Made by a program: the position numbers and the translations under genes. A DNA stretch of 6,838 bases from the NCBI GenBank assembly GCA_029824495.1, contig JALGXY010000064.1, forward strand, positions 1-6,838, in the 5' to 3' direction. Shown here piece by piece: positions 6,215-6,838 of the stretch; position 1 is the first letter of the stretch, and each line of letters opens with the position of its first letter. Below the pieces are notes generated by a model. The model was given only the letters and a program-made list of their open reading frames with translations, had not been told where the DNA came from and made no database searches. This stretch comes from Fimbriimonadia bacterium. GTDB lineage: Bacteria > Armatimonadota > Fimbriimonadia > Fimbriimonadales > Fimbriimonadaceae.

Positions 6215-6252
6215 AACAGCCTGACCAAGCAATTCTCGGTCAGGCTGTTTTT
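6215..6252 (+). terminator. Rho-independent terminator after the DinB-fold gene
   Basis: A perfect 12-bp stem (AACAGCCTGACC at 6215-6226, GGTCAGGCTGTT at 6238-6249) with an 11-nt loop is followed by further T residues, making a run of five T on the plus strand (6248-6252). It begins 20 bp after the DinB-fold stop. On the minus strand the hairpin is the same but the trailing T run is poor, so it mainly serves the plus-strand gene. It may still help to end the convergent thioredoxin-fold transcript. Confidence 0.9.
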
Positions 6253-6271
6253 GTCTGCTGATTTGGGTTGG

Positions 6272-6838
6272 TCAGGGAGCCTCGATGCCTAAGGCATCTG
6301 CAAGCGACTGCCGCACCAGCGCCTCGTTGAATCCAGACTGGATGTCAAGAATGATCCCTTCGTGATCAACGATGACGATCGTCGGGATGATGTACGCGCT
6401 CAGCATGTCAAAGACGTTCTTGCAGCCATAGGCAGAAGGCAGATTCGTCCCGATCCGCTCCTGAAAAGCGATCGCGTTGTCCGGCGTCGTAATCCGGTCC
6501 CCGTTCTCATCTTTCTCGTTCAAATTCAGACCGATGACATCGATGATCAGATCAGAGGAGCCGTGCTCCACCTGGTCGAGAAACTTCATCGAATTCTCGC
6601 AGATCTGATTCCAGCTTGCCCAGAAGTGGAGAACGGTGACATCGGCCTGAAAGTCTGAAGTGCTGATGGTGCTTCCGTCAACCATATTGAGCTCGACGTC
6701 GGGAAACTTCTTGCCAATATTGTCTGACAGCTCATCTGGCGTGAATTCGGGGGGCTCAGGCAATTTGAGATTCGGATTGACCTCGTTCAATTGAGCTTGA
6801 GCCGCTTCGAAGGCAGCTTTTTCTGAATCGACGCCCTG
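6272..6838 (-). CDS. TlpA/ResA-like thioredoxin-fold protein with altered active site (5' end outside window)
   Basis: A thioredoxin-fold protein of the AhpC/TSA-Redoxin (TlpA-like) kind. Its relatives reduce disulfides or handle peroxides, often outside the cytoplasm. The frame is open from the right edge to the TGA at 6272-6274, about 188 codons. TTG 6790 is the only start-like codon near the edge and is probably internal. Counting from TTG 6790, IGKKFPDVEL (25-34) is the usual Redoxin opening, VTVLHFWASW (51-60) is the central strand, and the cis-proline is in YIIPTIVIVD (Pro136). The active site reads WNQIC (60-64) where relatives have WCxxC, so the first, nucleophilic Cys is Asn61 and only Cys64 remains. 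Another Cys lies at 123. Classical disulfide exchange is therefore unlikely unless Cys123 takes part. Any signal peptide or N-terminal domain lies beyond the edge. It converges on the DinB-fold gene. Confidence 0.88.
   Translation of the reverse strand, partial: QGVDSEKAAFEAAQAQLNEVNPNLKLPEPPEFTPDELSDNIGKKFPDVELNMVDGSTISTSDFQADVTVLHFWASWNQICENSMKFLDQVEHGSSDLIIDVIGLNLNEKDENGDRITTPDNAIAFQERIGTNLPSAYGCKNVFDMLSAYIIPTIVIVDHEGIILDIQSGFNEALVRQSLADALGIEAP

Overview
The window is a bacterial chromosomal segment of moderate GC (by eye, mid-50s percent) carrying six protein-coding regions, two of them cut by the window edges, plus an unusual set of GC-rich palindromic repeats. No tRNA, rRNA, CRISPR, transposase or phage gene was seen. 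The gene mix (a twin-arginine FAD oxidoreductase with a discoidin-like tail, a DinB-fold protein, a TlpA-like thioredoxin-fold protein) and the intergenic repeats recall free-living Armatimonadota (Fimbriimonadia) or Planctomycetota. No marker gene is present, so this placement is a weak inference.

Layout: (1) 2-1258, plus strand, the C-terminal part of a protein of unknown function whose frame is open to the left edge. (2) 1275-2210, minus strand, convergent with it after a 16-bp gap, an aminoglycoside/homoserine-phosphotransferase-family kinase. Its domain is recognisable up to 2210, but there is no ordinary start codon ahead of the N-lobe. (3) 2211-2559, a non-coding stretch tiled by five GC-rich hairpin repeats. 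(4) 4494-5441 and 2560-4491, minus strand, a nitrilase followed 2 bp later by a Tat-type FAD-dependent oxidoreductase. These look like a translationally coupled operon. (5) 5442-5721, a divergent intergenic region holding a sixth copy of the repeat. (6) 5722-6195, plus strand, a DinB-fold protein followed by a strong hairpin terminator at 6215-6252. (7) 6272-6838, minus strand, a thioredoxin-fold protein cut by the right edge, with Asn in place of the first active-site Cys.

How the parts may work together: only nitrilase plus FAD oxidoreductase have the spacing of a functional pair. The nitrilase should act in the cytoplasm on a nitrile, and the oxidoreductase appears to be exported folded with FAD, so a shared pathway is plausible but unproven. 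The other genes look like independent units. The points most worth a second look are the repeat family (two arm types, with the GCGAAGC mini-hairpin or a variant in most type 2 loops), the kinase that loses its 5' end where the repeat cluster begins, and two proteins with altered active-site residues (the thioredoxin-fold and DinB-fold proteins). I did not find a clear new multi-gene system.
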